Below, in pieces: positions 37,638 through 48,860 of a stretch of DNA of 64,000 nucleotides; the first letter of the stretch is position 1; every line of letters starts with the position of its first letter. Made by a program: the position numbers and the translations under genes. The DNA lies in NCBI RefSeq assembly GCF_034006335.1, contig NZ_JAWDIQ010000001.1. One strand, given 5' to 3'. The notes below the pieces were generated by a model that saw nothing but the letters and a program-made list of their open reading frames with translations, was not told the DNA's origin and did not search any database. The DNA comes from Paracerasibacillus soli (lineage in GTDB: Bacteria; Bacillota; Bacilli; Bacillales; Amphibacillaceae).

Positions 37638-39599
37638 ATGGAGAAAATATCAACAAACTACTCAGATGATACCATTCAAGTCTTAGAAGGACTTGATGCT
37701 GTGCGTAAAAGACCTGGTATGTATGTTGGAAGTACGGACCATCGAGGACTCCACCATCTTATTTTTGAAATTGTTGATAACGCAGTTGATGAAGCATTGG
37801 CTGGGTATGGTGATGAAATAAAAGTTACGATACATAGCGATAATAGTATCTCAGTGGAAGACCATGGACGTGGTATACCAGCAGGTATGCATCGATTCTG
37901 GACGACCAACACTTGAGGTTATCTTTACTGTATTACATGCAGGAGGAAAGTTTGGTCAAGGCGGTTATAAAACGAGTGGTGGACTGCACGGTGTTGGTGC
38001 ATCGGTTGTAAATGCTTTATCTGAATCGATGGAGGTCACTTCGTTTCGTGATGGAAAAATTCACTATCAACGGTTTGAGAATGGTGGAAAACCTGCACAT
38101 TCCCCAATAGACAAAGGTAATACTAGAAAGACTGGAACAATCATACATTTTAAGCCGGATCCGAAAATATTTTCTACGACAGTTATTCAAACGGAAACCG
38201 TCAGTGAACGCCTTCGTGAAGCAGCATTTTTATTAAAAGGATTAACTATATTATTTGTTGATGAACGTTCAGATGAGAAGGAAACTTTTTATTTTCCGGA
38301 TGGATTAGAAGCTTTTGTTCATTATTTAAATGAGGAAAAAGATACGTTACATGAAGTCGTATCATTTGAAGGGGAACAACAAGATATTGAAGTTGAGTTT
38401 GCTTTTCAATTTAATGATGGATATGCAGAAAGTATGTTGTCATTTGTTAACCACGTACGTACGAAAGATGGAGGGACACATGAATCAGGTGCGAGAGCTG
38501 GTATTACAAGAATTTTTAATGATTATGCTAGACGAACTGGTTTATTAAAAGAACGGGAAAAGAATTTAGAAGGTACTGATATTCGCGAAGGTCTTACAGC
38601 GATTGTTTCGGTGCGCATTCCTGAAGAGAAATTACAATTTGAAGGTCAAACAAAAGGTAAATTAGGGACATCTGAAGCTAGATCTGCAGTTGAGGGTGTT
38701 GTTTCCGAACGTTTATCTTATTTCTTGGAGGAGAATGCTGACATTGCTGGCTTGTTAATTAAAAAAGCAATAAAAGCTAAAGAGGCACGGGAAGCGGCAA
38801 GAAAAGCAAGAGAAGATGCTCGTTCAGGAAAGAAGCGTAAGTCACGAGAAACCATATTAAGTGGAAAATTAACACCTGCACAATCAAGAAATCCCCAAAA
38901 AAATGAGCTGTTTCTTGTGGAAGGTGACTCTGCTGGTGGATCAGCAAAACAAGGTCGAGATCGAAAGTTTCAGGCAGTACTCCCATTACGAGGAAAAGTT
39001 ATTAATACTGAAAAAGCAAAACTAGAAGATATTTTTAAGAATGAAGAAATTGCAACGATCGTACATACGATTGGCGCTAGTGTTGGTGGAGATTTTGACG
39101 TTAATGATGCGCAATATGATAAAGTTATTATTATGACAGATGCAGATACAGATGGTGCACATATTCAAGTGTTGTTATTAACATTTTTCTATCGTTATAT
39201 GCGGCCACTTGTCGAAGCTGGTAAAGTATATATTGCGCTTCCGCCACTTTATAAAATTTCTAAAGGTAAAGGTAAAAAAGAAAAAATAATTTATGCTTGG
39301 GATGAAGCAGATTTAGCAAAAGCAATTGACACCTTTAAAAATGGTTATATGGTTCAAAGATATAAAGGTTTAGGTGAAATGAATGCAGATCAATTATGGG
39401 AAACAACAATGAATCCTGAAACAAGAACGTTGATTCGTGTTACTATTGATAATTTAGCGCGGGCTGAGCGTAGGGTAACAACGTTAATGGGGATAAAGTT
39501 GCCCCAAGAAGAGAATGGATTGAAAGTAATGTTGCATTTGGTTTAGAAGAAGACGCAAATATATTAGATAATGAAAAAATTCATACAGACCGTATATAA
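37638..39599 (+). CDS. parE: DNA topoisomerase IV subunit B (two frameshifts)
   Basis: ParE is the ATPase subunit of topoisomerase IV, which unlinks daughter chromosomes. The GHKL domain shows GLDAVRKRPGMYVGS, EIVDNAVDEA and HGRGIPAGMH; the TOPRIM domain has LVEGDSAGGSAKQGRDR and DADTDGAHI. An extra T near 37898 and a missing G near 39494 break the frame. With both repaired the protein is 653 residues with the usual end (AFGLEEDANI). It is ParE rather than GyrB because of its place after yneT and before parC. Confidence 0.96.
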
Positions 39600-39636
39600 A
39601 ATGAGTTTTGTTTAATGTTGTAAGGAGAGGATTGTA

Positions 39637-42079
39637 TTGACAAATGCTGAAAAATATTTAGATCTCCCACTAGAAGAAGTGATGAGCGATCGTTTCGGCA
39701 GATATAGTAAATATATCATACAAGAACGAGCTTTACCTGATGCGCGGGATGGATTAAAACCTGTGCAACGTAGAATACTTTATGCGATGTACGAGGAAAA
39801 AAACACACACGATAAAAATTATCGAAAAGCAGCCAAAACTGTCGGTACAGTTATTGGTAATTATCATCCACACGGAGATTCATCTGTCTATGAAGCGATG
39901 GTACGCCTTAGCCAAGATTGGAAAATGCGCAATTTATTAATTGATATGCACGGTAATAACGGAAGTATTGATGGTGATCCACCTGCTGCAATGCGTTATA
40001 CTGAAACAAGATTAACGAGTATTGCTTCTGAATTACTTCGAGATATCCATAAAGAAACCGTTGAATTTATACCGAACTTTGATGATACGATAAGTGAACC
40101 AACTGTATTACCAGCTAAGTTCCCAACTTGTTGGTAAACGGCTCTACTGGTATTTCCGCAGGTTATGCTACAGATATCCCACCTCATAACTTAGGTGAAG
40201 TCATTGATGCTGTTGTCATGAAAATGGATCAACCACAGGCAACAGTAGATGAATTAATGACCGTTATGAAGGGCCAGACTTTCCAACAGGAGCAATCATC
40301 CAAGGCATTGACGAAATAAAAAAGGCTTATGAAACAGGAAAAGGCAAGGTTGTTGTGCGTGGTAAAGCTAGAGTTGAAGATATACGTGGGGGACGTCAAC
40401 AAATTGTGATTGATGAGATTCCCTTTGAAGTAAATAAAGCAAATATGGTAAAGAAAATTGATGAATTACGAATAGATCGTAAGGTAGAAGGCATTGCTGA
40501 AGTGCGAGATGAAACAGATCGAACTGGGTTACGAATCGTAATTGAACTTCGCAAGGATGTAAATAGTGAAGGTGTTTTAAACTACTTATATAAAAATACA
40601 GATTTACAAGTTACGTATCATTTTAATATGGTGGCAATTTTGGATCGCACACCTAAGTTATTATCCTTACCACAATTGTTACAAGCTTATATAGATCACC
40701 AGAAAGAAGTTGTTTCTAAACAAACGACTTTCGATTTAAACCAAGCTAGATCACGTGCCCATATCGTGGAAGGCTTAATCAAGGCAGTATCTGTTTTAGA
40801 TGAATTAATTGCTACCATTCGTGCTTCAAAAGATAAGCAGGATGCAAAGCAAAATATTATGGCAGAATTTTCATTTTCAGAAAAGCAAGCAGAAGCAATT
40901 GTGATGCTACAACTTTATCGCTTAACGAATACAGATATTGTTGCTTTAGAGAAAGAAATGAATGAATTACAAAAAGCCATTGCACAATATGAAGCGATCT
41001 TAAACAGTGAAAAGAAATTGATGCAAACGATAAAAAAAGATTTACAAGTGATGAAAAAAACGTATGCAGATGAGCGAAAAACGGTTATTGAAAATAAAAT
41101 TGAGGAAATTACGATAGATATTGATGTATTAATTGCAAGTGAAGATGTACTTGTATCCATTACAAAAGATGGCTATATGAAGCGGACAAGTTTACGATCG
41201 TATGCAGCTTCAAATGGAGAAGATTTTGCAATGAAAGAAGAAGATCGGCTTATTCGCCTATTGGAAGTGAATACAACAGATAAATTGTTACTGTTTACGA
41301 ATAAAGGAAATTACCTCGTATTCCCAATTCATGAATTACCTGATATCCGTTGGAAAGATTTAGGTCAGCATTTATCTAATTTTGTCACACTTGAAAGAGA
41401 CGAACATATTATTGAAGCGATGCCAGTAAAAAGTTTTTCAGAGGACCAATATTTAATGTTTTTCACGAAAAATGGAATGGTCAAAAAGAGTGAATTTAAA
41501 CTATACGATGCACAACGTTTTGCAAGAAGCTTAATTGCATTAAATCTTAAAGATGATGATGAATTAATCAATGTACACATAACAAATGGACATGACGATG
41601 TTTTTGTTGTATCAGATAAAGGTTATGGTGTTTGGTATCATGAATCGGAGGTATCACCTGTTGGAGTACGTGCAGGTGGTGTGAAGTCCATTGATTTAAA
41701 AAATGGAGAAAAAGTGATTAGTGGACAAGTGTTTGATGATCTAACGGAACCATCTCTTGTAGCAGTAACCCAAAGAGGTGCATGTAAACGAATGAATTTA
41801 AGCCAGTTTGAGAAATCTAGTCGCGCTCGTCGTGGACTAATTATGTTACGTGAATTAAAAAATAAACCACATGAATTAAGAGGATTTTTTATAGTCAGCC
41901 AGGAAGAAACCATAGCATTTCGAACAAATAATGATGTCGTTCACCAAGTATTTCCACTCGAATTACCACTAAGTGATCGGTATAGTAATGGTTCTTTTGT
42001 AATAGATACGGATCATGATGGAGAAGTTGCTGAAGTATGGCGTCAAGCTACCTATGAAAAACCATTTGAAGATAATTAA
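39637..42079 (+). CDS. parC: DNA topoisomerase IV subunit A (two frameshifts)
   Basis: ParC is the DNA-cleaving subunit. The quinolone-resistance-region equivalent reads YHPHGDSSVYEAMVRLSQ, with wild-type Ser and Glu at the usual resistance positions. The catalytic tyrosine is in AAMRYTETRL (about residue 121). Frame breaks are a missing A near 40120 (expected KFPNLLVNGSTGI) and a missing C near 40276 (GPDFPTGA). Repaired length is 814 residues, with a C-terminal beta-propeller. TTG 39637 follows AAGGAGAGG, 37 bases after parE. Confidence 0.96.
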
Positions 42080-42090
42080 TGATTAATGTA

Positions 42091-42138
42091 GGGGCTGGGG
42101 ATAAGGTCTGACCTTTCGTTTTATCCAGCCACTATTTT
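42091..42138 (+). terminator. Terminator after parC
   Basis: GGCTGGGGATAA and TTATCCAGCC pair with a two-base bulge, with an inner GGTC/GACC stem; T-rich tail. Confidence 0.75.
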
Positions 42139-42250
42139 TAATGAATTTATTATGCTTTATAAATTGGAATATGGAAGATATTATTTTTTTACTTTATAAG
42201 TTCAGAAAAGTATGATAAGATGTAAAATGAAATATTAGTCGGAGGTGATA

Positions 42251-42825
42251 ATTTCGGATTTACGTGAAAAGAATTATTTGATACAGCATTACATTTATTT
42301 GCATCTCAAGGATATCATGGTGTGACGGTTAATCAAATTGTCCAAAATGCAGGTACATCAAAGGGTGGGTTTTATCATCATTTTTCATCAAAGGATGAAC
42401 TGCTTTACGTCATTCACGACACTTTTATTACATATGCTTTAAAACATGCTAATCAAGCTAATCAAAAATGTATAGCTCCTCGAAAAAAACTAGAAATTAT
42501 TATTAAAGATTTTATAAAAGTGTTTGACGTTTATCAACCTCACATTTCGGTATTTTATCAAGAGAGCGTATACTTAAAGTCGGAATACGAACAGAATATT
42601 CGAATAAAACGAGAACAATTTAAGGAAATCATTATGAATGTGGTGCAGGAAGGACAACAAACTGGTGATTTTAGAAAAGAAATTGATGTTGATTTAACGA
42701 GCATGGCGATATTAGGCATGGTAAACTGGACATATAAGTGGTATAAACGATCGGGTCATAAAACAATAGAGGAAATTGGTAAACATTTTAATGACCTCAT
42801 TTTACATGCAATTGTCAAAACATAG
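42251..42825 (+). CDS. TetR-family regulator (frame near the start uncertain)
   Basis: About 190 residues with the TetR helix-turn-helix: FDTALHLFASQGYHGVTVNQ, then AGTSKGGFYHHFSSKDEL. The ligand domain ends NDLILHAIVKT. A strong site, GGAGGTGAT, is at 42241, but no ATG, GTG or TTG fits behind it. The frame probably begins near 42251 and has lost a base near 42273 (REK then LFDTALHLF). The gene precedes an acyl-CoA catabolic cluster; palindromic operator candidates lie in the gap. Likely ligand is an acyl-CoA, by analogy with FadR/LiuR-type TetR regulators. Confidence 0.82.
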
Positions 42826-42872
42826 ACCTGCATCCACGTTAAATGGATCACAATATTTTTTTAAATGATTAA

Positions 42873-42890
42873 AATGTATGCGCATACATT
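42873..42890. promoter_or_regulatory. Perfect 18-bp palindrome upstream of the acyl-CoA cluster
   Basis: AATGTATGCGCATACATT is an exact palindrome between the TetR gene and the acyl-CoA dehydrogenase gene. A plausible operator. Confidence 0.55.
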
Positions 42891-42906
42891 GTCGTTTTTT
42901 GCTTTT

Positions 42907-42922
42907 GACCGACCAATCAGTC
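42907..42922. promoter_or_regulatory. TetR-type operator candidate
   Basis: GACCGACCAATCAGTC is an imperfect dyad of the GACYGNNC type seen in many TetR operators. It lies 26 bases before the acyl-CoA dehydrogenase start, so bound repressor would block transcription or elongation. Confidence 0.5.
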
Positions 42923-42948
42923 TGCTTAATAAAAAAGGGGGCCGCGAA

Positions 42949-44090
42949 ATGGATTTTAATTTAACGAAGGAACAAGTGATGATTCGTAAAATGGTACGCG
43001 ATTTTGCTGAAGATGTGATTCAACCACGTGCCATTGATATAGACACAAGTGCGGAGTTTCCACTAGATATTTTTCAGAAAATGGGTGACCTAGGTTTGTT
43101 AGGAATTCCTTTTCCTGAAAAATATGGCGGATCTGGTGGAGACACGATATCTTATGCGATTGCGGTTGAAGAAATTGGTAGAATTTGCGGTAGTACAGGG
43201 TTAAGTTTTGCAGCCACTGTTTCGCTAGGTGCAAGTCCAATTTATTATTTTGGAACGGAAGAACAAAAACAATCCTATCTCGTCCCGATGGCCGAAGGGA
43301 AAGCACTTGGTGCATTTGGTTTAACAGAGCCAAATGCAGGTTCAGATGCTGGTGGTACAAAAACGACAGCGGTTCTAGATGGGGATGAATATGTCATAAA
43401 TGGAGAAAAATGCTTTATTACAAATGCAAGTTTTGCTGAGACAATCATCGTTACAGCTGTAACGGGAAAGATAAGCGGGGCAGAAATATTATCTCTGCAA
43501 TTATTGTTCCAACTAATTCTGATGGAATCACTGTAACGAGTAATTACGACAAAATGGGTGTACGTGGTTCAGACACTGCAGAAGTCGTACTTGAGCAGGT
43601 GCGTGTACCAAAAGAAAATTTACTTGGAGACCCACAAAAAGGCTTTAAGCAATTTCTCTATACATTAGATGGTGGAAGAATTTCGATTGCAGCGCTAGGT
43701 CTTGGTATTGCACAAGCTGCATTAGATAAAGCTTTAGCTTATGCAAAAGAACGAACACAATTTGGCCAATCAATTTCTAAGTTCCAAGGAATTCAATTTA
43801 AACTTGCGGATATGGCAATGGAAGTAGAGCTAGCAAGAAATATGGTGTATAAAGCTGCTTGGTTAAAAGATCAAAATAAACCTTTTACAAAAGAAGCAGC
43901 ATATGCGAAATTATTTGCTACGGAGACAGCCTTTCGTTCAGCAAATCAAGCCATCCAAATTCATGGTGGCTATGGTTATATGCGTGAATATGAAGTAGAA
44001 CGATATTTACGTGATGCAAAACTATTAGAAATTGGTGAAGGAACCTCTGAAGTGCAACGACTTGTAATAGCTAGACAATTAGGTTGCTAG
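42949..44090 (+). CDS. Acyl-CoA dehydrogenase, YngJ-like (one frameshift)
   Basis: A flavoprotein that oxidises acyl-CoA to enoyl-CoA. Motifs: FGLTEPNAGSDAGGTKT (FAD contact), ITNAS, RTQFGQSISKFQGIQFKLADM, IHGGYGYMREY and the catalytic glutamate segment RYLRDAKLLEIGEGTSEVQR. A missing base near 43469 breaks the frame. Repaired length is 380 residues, the same as YngJ. ATG 42949 follows AAAAGGGGG. Being first in the carboxylase cluster, it probably acts on isovaleryl-CoA or another short branched acyl-CoA; the substrate is inference. Confidence 0.92.
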
Positions 44091-44124
44091 ATTGGAAGAA
44101 ACGACTAATATATGAGGTGAATAC

Positions 44125-45475
44125 ATGATTAAGAAAGTTTTAATTGCTAATCGTGGAGAGATTGCTGCTAGAGTTATTCGTGCTTGCAAAAAATTAGGAA
44201 TACAAACAGTTGCCGTATATTCAGAGGCGGACCAACATGCACCGTATATCGAAATGGCTGAAGAGAGTGCATTACTTGGCCCACCGCGCGTCAATGACAG
44301 TTACCTGAATGTAGAAAAATTAATATCACTAGCAAAAAAGCATGGCGTTGATGCGATTCATCCGGGTTACGGATTTTTAAGTGAAAATGCCACGTTTGCG
44401 AAAAGATGTGAAGCAGAAGGGTTTATATTTATCGGGCCTTCCAGTGAGGTTATAGAAAAGATGGGAAGTAAAATTGCCGCAAGAAAGATAATGAGCCAAG
44501 CGAATATTCCGATTATACCTGGCGTGAATGAAGCAATCACATCTCCAGAAGAAGCTGTACAATACGCCAAAGACCTTGGTTATCCGGTTATGCTCAAAGC
44601 GTCGGCAGGTGGTGGCGGAATAGGAATGGAAGTTGTTCATTCTGATGAAGAATTGCGAAAAAGCTTTGAAAATAATCAGAAGCGAGCACAAACATTCTTT
44701 GGTGATGGTGCGATGTTTATGGAGAAAAAGATAGAGCACGCACATCATGTAGAAATACAAATACTTGCGGATAAACATGGGCAAGTGATTCATTTATATG
44801 ATCGGGAGTGTTCCATTCAAAGAAGAAATCAAAAAGTAATCGAAGAAGGACCATCTCCATTTATTTCTGAAAAAACCCGTCAAGCAATGGGGATGCAGCT
44901 GTAACAGCAGCAAAAGCACTCTCTTATACAAATGCAGGTACGATAGAATTTTTAGTTGATCAAGAGGAAAATTTTTATTTTCTAGAAATGAATACGAGAA
45001 TCCAAGTTGAACATCCCGTGACAGAAGAAATTACCGGAATCGATATTGTCGCAGAACAATTACGAATTGCAAGTGGCCAAGAGTTGTCTGTTAAACAGGA
45101 AAATATAGGGGTTACAGGTCATGCAATTGAAGCACGAATATATGCAGAAGATCCGGTAACATTTTTCCATCACCGGGACAAATTCTTCGTCTTGAATTAC
45201 CTGAAGCAGCATATATTCGCCATGAGATAGCAATTACAAAGGGGATGAATGTTACTCCATTTTATGATCCGATGGTTGCAAAGTTAATTGTAAAAGGAAA
45301 AGATAGGCAAGAGGCATTGAATCGTTTACGTTTCGCATTAGAAAACTATCATATTGAAGGGATTAAAACAAATATTCCGATGCTGTTAAAGGTAGTAAAT
45401 CACAAACAATTTCAAGTAGGGCAAACGACAACAGCATTTGTAGATGAACATTATATTCCATTAATTAAAAACTAG
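44125..45475 (+). CDS. Biotin carboxylase subunit of an acyl-CoA carboxylase, YngH-like (two frameshifts)
   Basis: An ATP-grasp enzyme that carboxylates biotin. Visible are KVLIANRGEIAARVIRACK, HPGYGFLSENA, the glycine-rich KASAGGGGIGM, and the catalytic EMNTRIQVEHPVTEEITGID. A missing G near 44890 (MGDAAV) and a missing C near 45167 (FFPSPGQ) break the frame. Repaired length is 450 residues. It forms an operon with the biotinyl protein 11 bases downstream. It belongs to the methylcrotonyl/propionyl-CoA carboxylase type by context rather than fatty-acid AccC. Confidence 0.93.
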
Positions 45476-45486
45476 GAGGAATTCTC

Positions 45487-45699
45487 ATGCAAGAAATAAA
45501 AGCAACGATGGCAGGAAGTGTTTGGAAAATTTTATTTAAAGAAGGGGAACAAGTCGGTGCAAATGAAGATGTCGTAATCTTAGAATCAATGAAAATGGAA
45601 ATTCCAATTGCTACAGAAAAGGCGGGTACTGTGAAAGAAATCAAAGTTGCTGAAGGAGACTTTGTGAACGAAGGTGATGTTATCGTTGTTGTAGCATAA
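45487..45699 (+). CDS. Biotinyl carrier protein, YngHB-like
   Basis: A 70-residue biotin/lipoyl attachment domain with the biotinylated lysine in LESMKMEIP (Lys36). It lacks the long N-terminal half of AccB, so it is the carrier of the separate catabolic carboxylase. ATG 45487 follows AGGAGG. Intact. Confidence 0.95.
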   Translation: MQEIKATMAGSVWKILFKEGEQVGANEDVVILESMKMEIPIATEKAGTVKEIKVAEGDFVNEGDVIVVVA

Positions 45700-45701
45700 G
45701 T

Positions 45702-45735
45702 GGAGTGCTTCTGTTCTAAATGACAGAAGCACTCC
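45702..45735. repeat. Perfect 13-bp hairpin between carrier protein and hydratase genes
   Basis: GGAGTGCTTCTGT and ACAGAAGCACTCC are exact complements with an eight-base loop. No T-run follows on either strand, so it looks like an mRNA processing or stability element within the operon rather than a terminator. Confidence 0.7.
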
Positions 45736-45767
45736 TAAAAAATCACCTAGATAAGGGGGCTAAAATT

Positions 45768-46538
45768 TTGCATGTTACATGGGAATTAATTCATGAACAT
45801 ATTGGATGTATTACTATCAATCGGCCGGAAGTAGCTAATGCTTTATCTCAAGCAGTGTTAAACGAATTACAAACAATTATAAAAGAAATAGATAATCATC
45901 CCCAAGTATACTGTACGATTATAACGGGAGCAGGTGAGAAGGCATTTTGTGCTGGTGCAGATTTAAAAGAGAGACGAGGAATGTCAGATAAAGAAGTTGT
46001 AAAAGCTGTTACGCGAATTGGGGAAACGGTAACGATGCTAGAACAAATGAGCATGCCAACGATTGCAGCTCTTAACGGTGTAGCATTTGGTGGTGGTCTC
46101 GAACTAGCCTTAGCTTGTGACATCCGTATTGCAAACGAACATATAAAAATGGGCTTAACAGAAACATCACTCGCAATCATCCCTGGTGCTGGCGGTACAC
46201 AACGTTTGCCACGCTTAATTGGCTTAGGCAAAGCAAAAGAACTTATCTTTACAGCAAAAGCTATTCGAGCCGAAGAAGCATTATCAATTGGCTTAGTACA
46301 ATATACGACGGACGATGTAATGAAAAAATCCCTAATATTAGCGGATAAAATTATTCGAAATGGGCCAGTTGCATTACGACAAGCAAAGCTAGCTATCAAT
46401 AGCGGGGCGGAAACAGATTTAAATACAGGATTACAATTAGAACACCTTGCGTATAAAGAGACAATACCTACAAAAGACCGAATAGAGGCATTAGAAGCTT
46501 TTAAAGAAAAGAGAAAGCCAAACTATAAAGGTCAATAA
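45768..46538 (+). CDS. Enoyl-CoA hydratase/isomerase, YngF-like
   Basis: A 256-residue crotonase-fold protein: INRPEVANALSQAVL, the oxyanion region GAGEKAFCAGADLKER, GVAFGGGLELALACD, and LTETSLAIIPGAGGTQRLPR with the catalytic glutamates. TTG 45768 follows AAGGGGG at eight bases; an upstream ATG at 45720 lies inside the hairpin and is unlikely. In the B. subtilis yng operon this enzyme hydrates methylglutaconyl-CoA. Intact. Confidence 0.92.
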   Translation: MHVTWELIHEHIGCITINRPEVANALSQAVLNELQTIIKEIDNHPQVYCTIITGAGEKAFCAGADLKERRGMSDKEVVKAVTRIGETVTMLEQMSMPTIAALNGVAFGGGLELALACDIRIANEHIKMGLTETSLAIIPGAGGTQRLPRLIGLGKAKELIFTAKAIRAEEALSIGLVQYTTDDVMKKSLILADKIIRNGPVALRQAKLAINSGAETDLNTGLQLEHLAYKETIPTKDRIEALEAFKEKRKPNYKGQ

Positions 46539-46555
46539 TAAGAGGAGGATTATTT

Positions 46556-48084
46556 GTGTCATACATAGAAAAATTAGAACAAAGAGTTGCGCACATTAAA
46601 AAAGGTGGAAATGAAAAATATCACAATAGAAACAAAGCAAAAGGGAAACTATTCGTTCGGGAACGCTTAGAACTCCTTTTGATGCAGGCCTAAATTTAGA
46701 AGACGCATTTTTTGCAAATTGTATGGATGACGGATTACCATCGGACGGTGTTGTCACAGGTATTGGAGAAATTGATGGCCAACAAGTATGTGTCATGGCA
46801 AATGATTCAACTGTAAAGGCTGGGTCTTGGGGTAAAAGAACAGTTGAAAAAATCATTCGTATCCAAGAAACAGCTTTGAAACTAGAAGTACCTATTATTT
46901 ACTTAGTGGATTCTGCAGGTGCAAGAATTACCGATCAAATAGAGATGTTTCCAGGACGACGCGGTGCAGGAAGGATTTTTCATAATCAAATTAAATTATC
47001 TGGAAGAGTACCACAAATTTGTTTATTATTTGGTCCATCTGCTGCTGGTGGTGCATATATTCCAGCATTTAGCGATATCGTCATCATGGTTGAAGGAAAT
47101 GCTTCAATGTATTTAGGTTCACCAAGAATGGCTGAAAAGGTAATCGGCGAAAAGGTTTCTTTGGAAGAAATGGGTGGAGCAAGAATGCATTGCTCTGTAT
47201 CAGGATGTGGTGACGTCTTAGTAGAAACAGAACAAGAAGCAATCACGTATGCGCGACGCTATTTATCTTATTTCCCAGCTAATTTTCGAAATAAGCCAGC
47301 TACGCGAACAGCTTTTGACATAGCAGAAACAGAAAAGACAATTGTTGATTTAATACCTGAAAACCAAAATGCGCCATTCAACATGTATGATCTTATCGAC
47401 CGTATCATTGACAAGGATAGTTTTTGTGAAGTGAAAAAGTTGTTTGCGTCAGAGTTAATAACAGGCCTGGCTAGAATAAATGGGCGTTCTGTAGGTATCA
47501 TTGCGAATCAGCCAAGGATTAAAGGTGGTGTACTATTCCCAGATTCTGCAGATAAATCCGCAAAATTTGTCCAACTTTGTGATGCTTTTAATATTCCATT
47601 ACTATTTTTAGTCGATGTTCCCGGGTTTATGATTGGAACTAAAGTCGAACGTGCGGGAATTATTCGTCATGGTGCAAAAATGCTCGCGACGATGAGTGAA
47701 GCAACTGTACCAAAGATTTCAGTTATTGTTCGGAAAGCTTATGGTGCTGGTTTATATGCAATGGCCGGTCCTGCATTTGAACCAGATTGCTGTATCGCTT
47801 TACCGACCGCACAAATTGCAGTGATGGGACCAGAAGCAGCTGTAAATGCAGTATACGCAAATAAAATTGCCGAATTAGATGAAGCGGATCGTCCAGCATT
47901 TATAAAAGAAAAACAAGATGAATATAAAGATGATATTGATATTTATCGCCTTGCTTCGGAACTTGTAATTGATGATGTAATTGAACCAAATAAACTGCGC
48001 GAAGAATTAGTACACCGATTTAAAATATATGATACGAAAAATGTTACATTTACTGAAAGAAAACATGGTGTTTATCCTGTATAA
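46556..48084 (+). CDS. Acyl-CoA carboxylase carboxyltransferase subunit, YngE-like (one frameshift)
   Basis: It transfers the carboxyl group from biotin to acyl-CoA. The N-terminal and C-terminal crotonase-like halves are visible: LVDSAGARITDQIEMFPGRRGAGRIF, FGPSAAGGAYIPAFSD, FPDSADKSAKFVQLCDAF, LFLVDVPGFMIG and KAYGAGLYAMAGPAF. A missing T near 46677 breaks the frame after ERLELL. GTG 46556 follows AGAGGAGG. Repaired length is 509 residues. The acyl-CoA specificity (methylcrotonyl-CoA likely, propionyl-CoA possible) cannot be read by eye. Confidence 0.93.
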
Positions 48085-48096
48085 TACATTAAAACT

Positions 48097-48152
48097 CTAA
48101 GAGGTTGAAACATAAGGGTCTGCCCCTTTTGTTCAATCTCTTTTTAATTTTA
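48097..48152 (+). terminator. Terminator after the acyl-CoA operon
   Basis: AAGAGGTTGAA...AAGGG and CCCCTTTTGTTCAATCTC pair in a long bulged stem, followed by TTTTTAATTTT. It shares the ATAAGG-GTCTG-CC core with the parC terminator. Confidence 0.75.
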
Positions 48153-48306
48153 TGTATTTTAGAGAATGATGTAAAAACATTCTAGTTTAACATAATAATA
48201 TTATGTTAACTAAATTATTATATATGAATGAGGTTCATAATAAACAATAGAGCATTAGTAAATAGTATAATAAGGTAAGCTTAACATTTAGAAGGGACGG
48301 ATTCAC

Positions 48307-48777
48307 ATGCAAGTGAAAGATTTCATGATTACGGATGTCATTTATGTTACAAAAGAGATGAATCTAAAACAATTATTACAAACGCTTGTCCGTCATAAAA
48401 TTGGTGGTGTACCAGTTATTGGTGAGCAAGGAAAACTACTAGGTGTTATTAGTGATGGGGATGTATTACGCTATCTGAAACCACAAGGAACAACAGTGTA
48501 TGATATGTTTTCTTTAGTACTCATTAGTGAAAAAGAAGATATTGTAGAAAAACTAACTCGATCATTAAAAGTTCCTGTTGAGAAGTTAATGAAAAGAAGA
48601 GATATCCAAACATTATATGCGGATGATGATATTGAAACTGCTTTACAACTATTTGCTAAATATCACTTTAAAAAAATACCAATTATTGATACAAATCACC
48701 ACGTAATCGGTATAATAAGTCGTGGAGATATTATTCGTTACATGACACAAAAACTAATTGAAGAATCACAGTCTTGA
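48307..48777 (+). CDS. CBS-domain pair protein
   Basis: A 156-residue protein made of two CBS domains: VKDFMITDVIYVTKEMNL...GVISDGDVLRYL and VEKLMKRRDIQTLYADDD...GIISRGDIIRYM. Such pairs usually bind adenine nucleotides and act as regulatory modules. No enzymatic domain is attached. ATG 48307 follows AGAAGGGACGG. Target unknown. Confidence 0.9.
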   Translation: MQVKDFMITDVIYVTKEMNLKQLLQTLVRHKIGGVPVIGEQGKLLGVISDGDVLRYLKPQGTTVYDMFSLVLISEKEDIVEKLTRSLKVPVEKLMKRRDIQTLYADDDIETALQLFAKYHFKKIPIIDTNHHVIGIISRGDIIRYMTQKLIEESQS

Positions 48778-48860
48778 CAATCAAATATTATCGTAACATG
48801 GCGTGAAATTGTGAAATCCCCTATAATAGGGATAGAATGCTTTTAGAAAGGATTTGTAAT

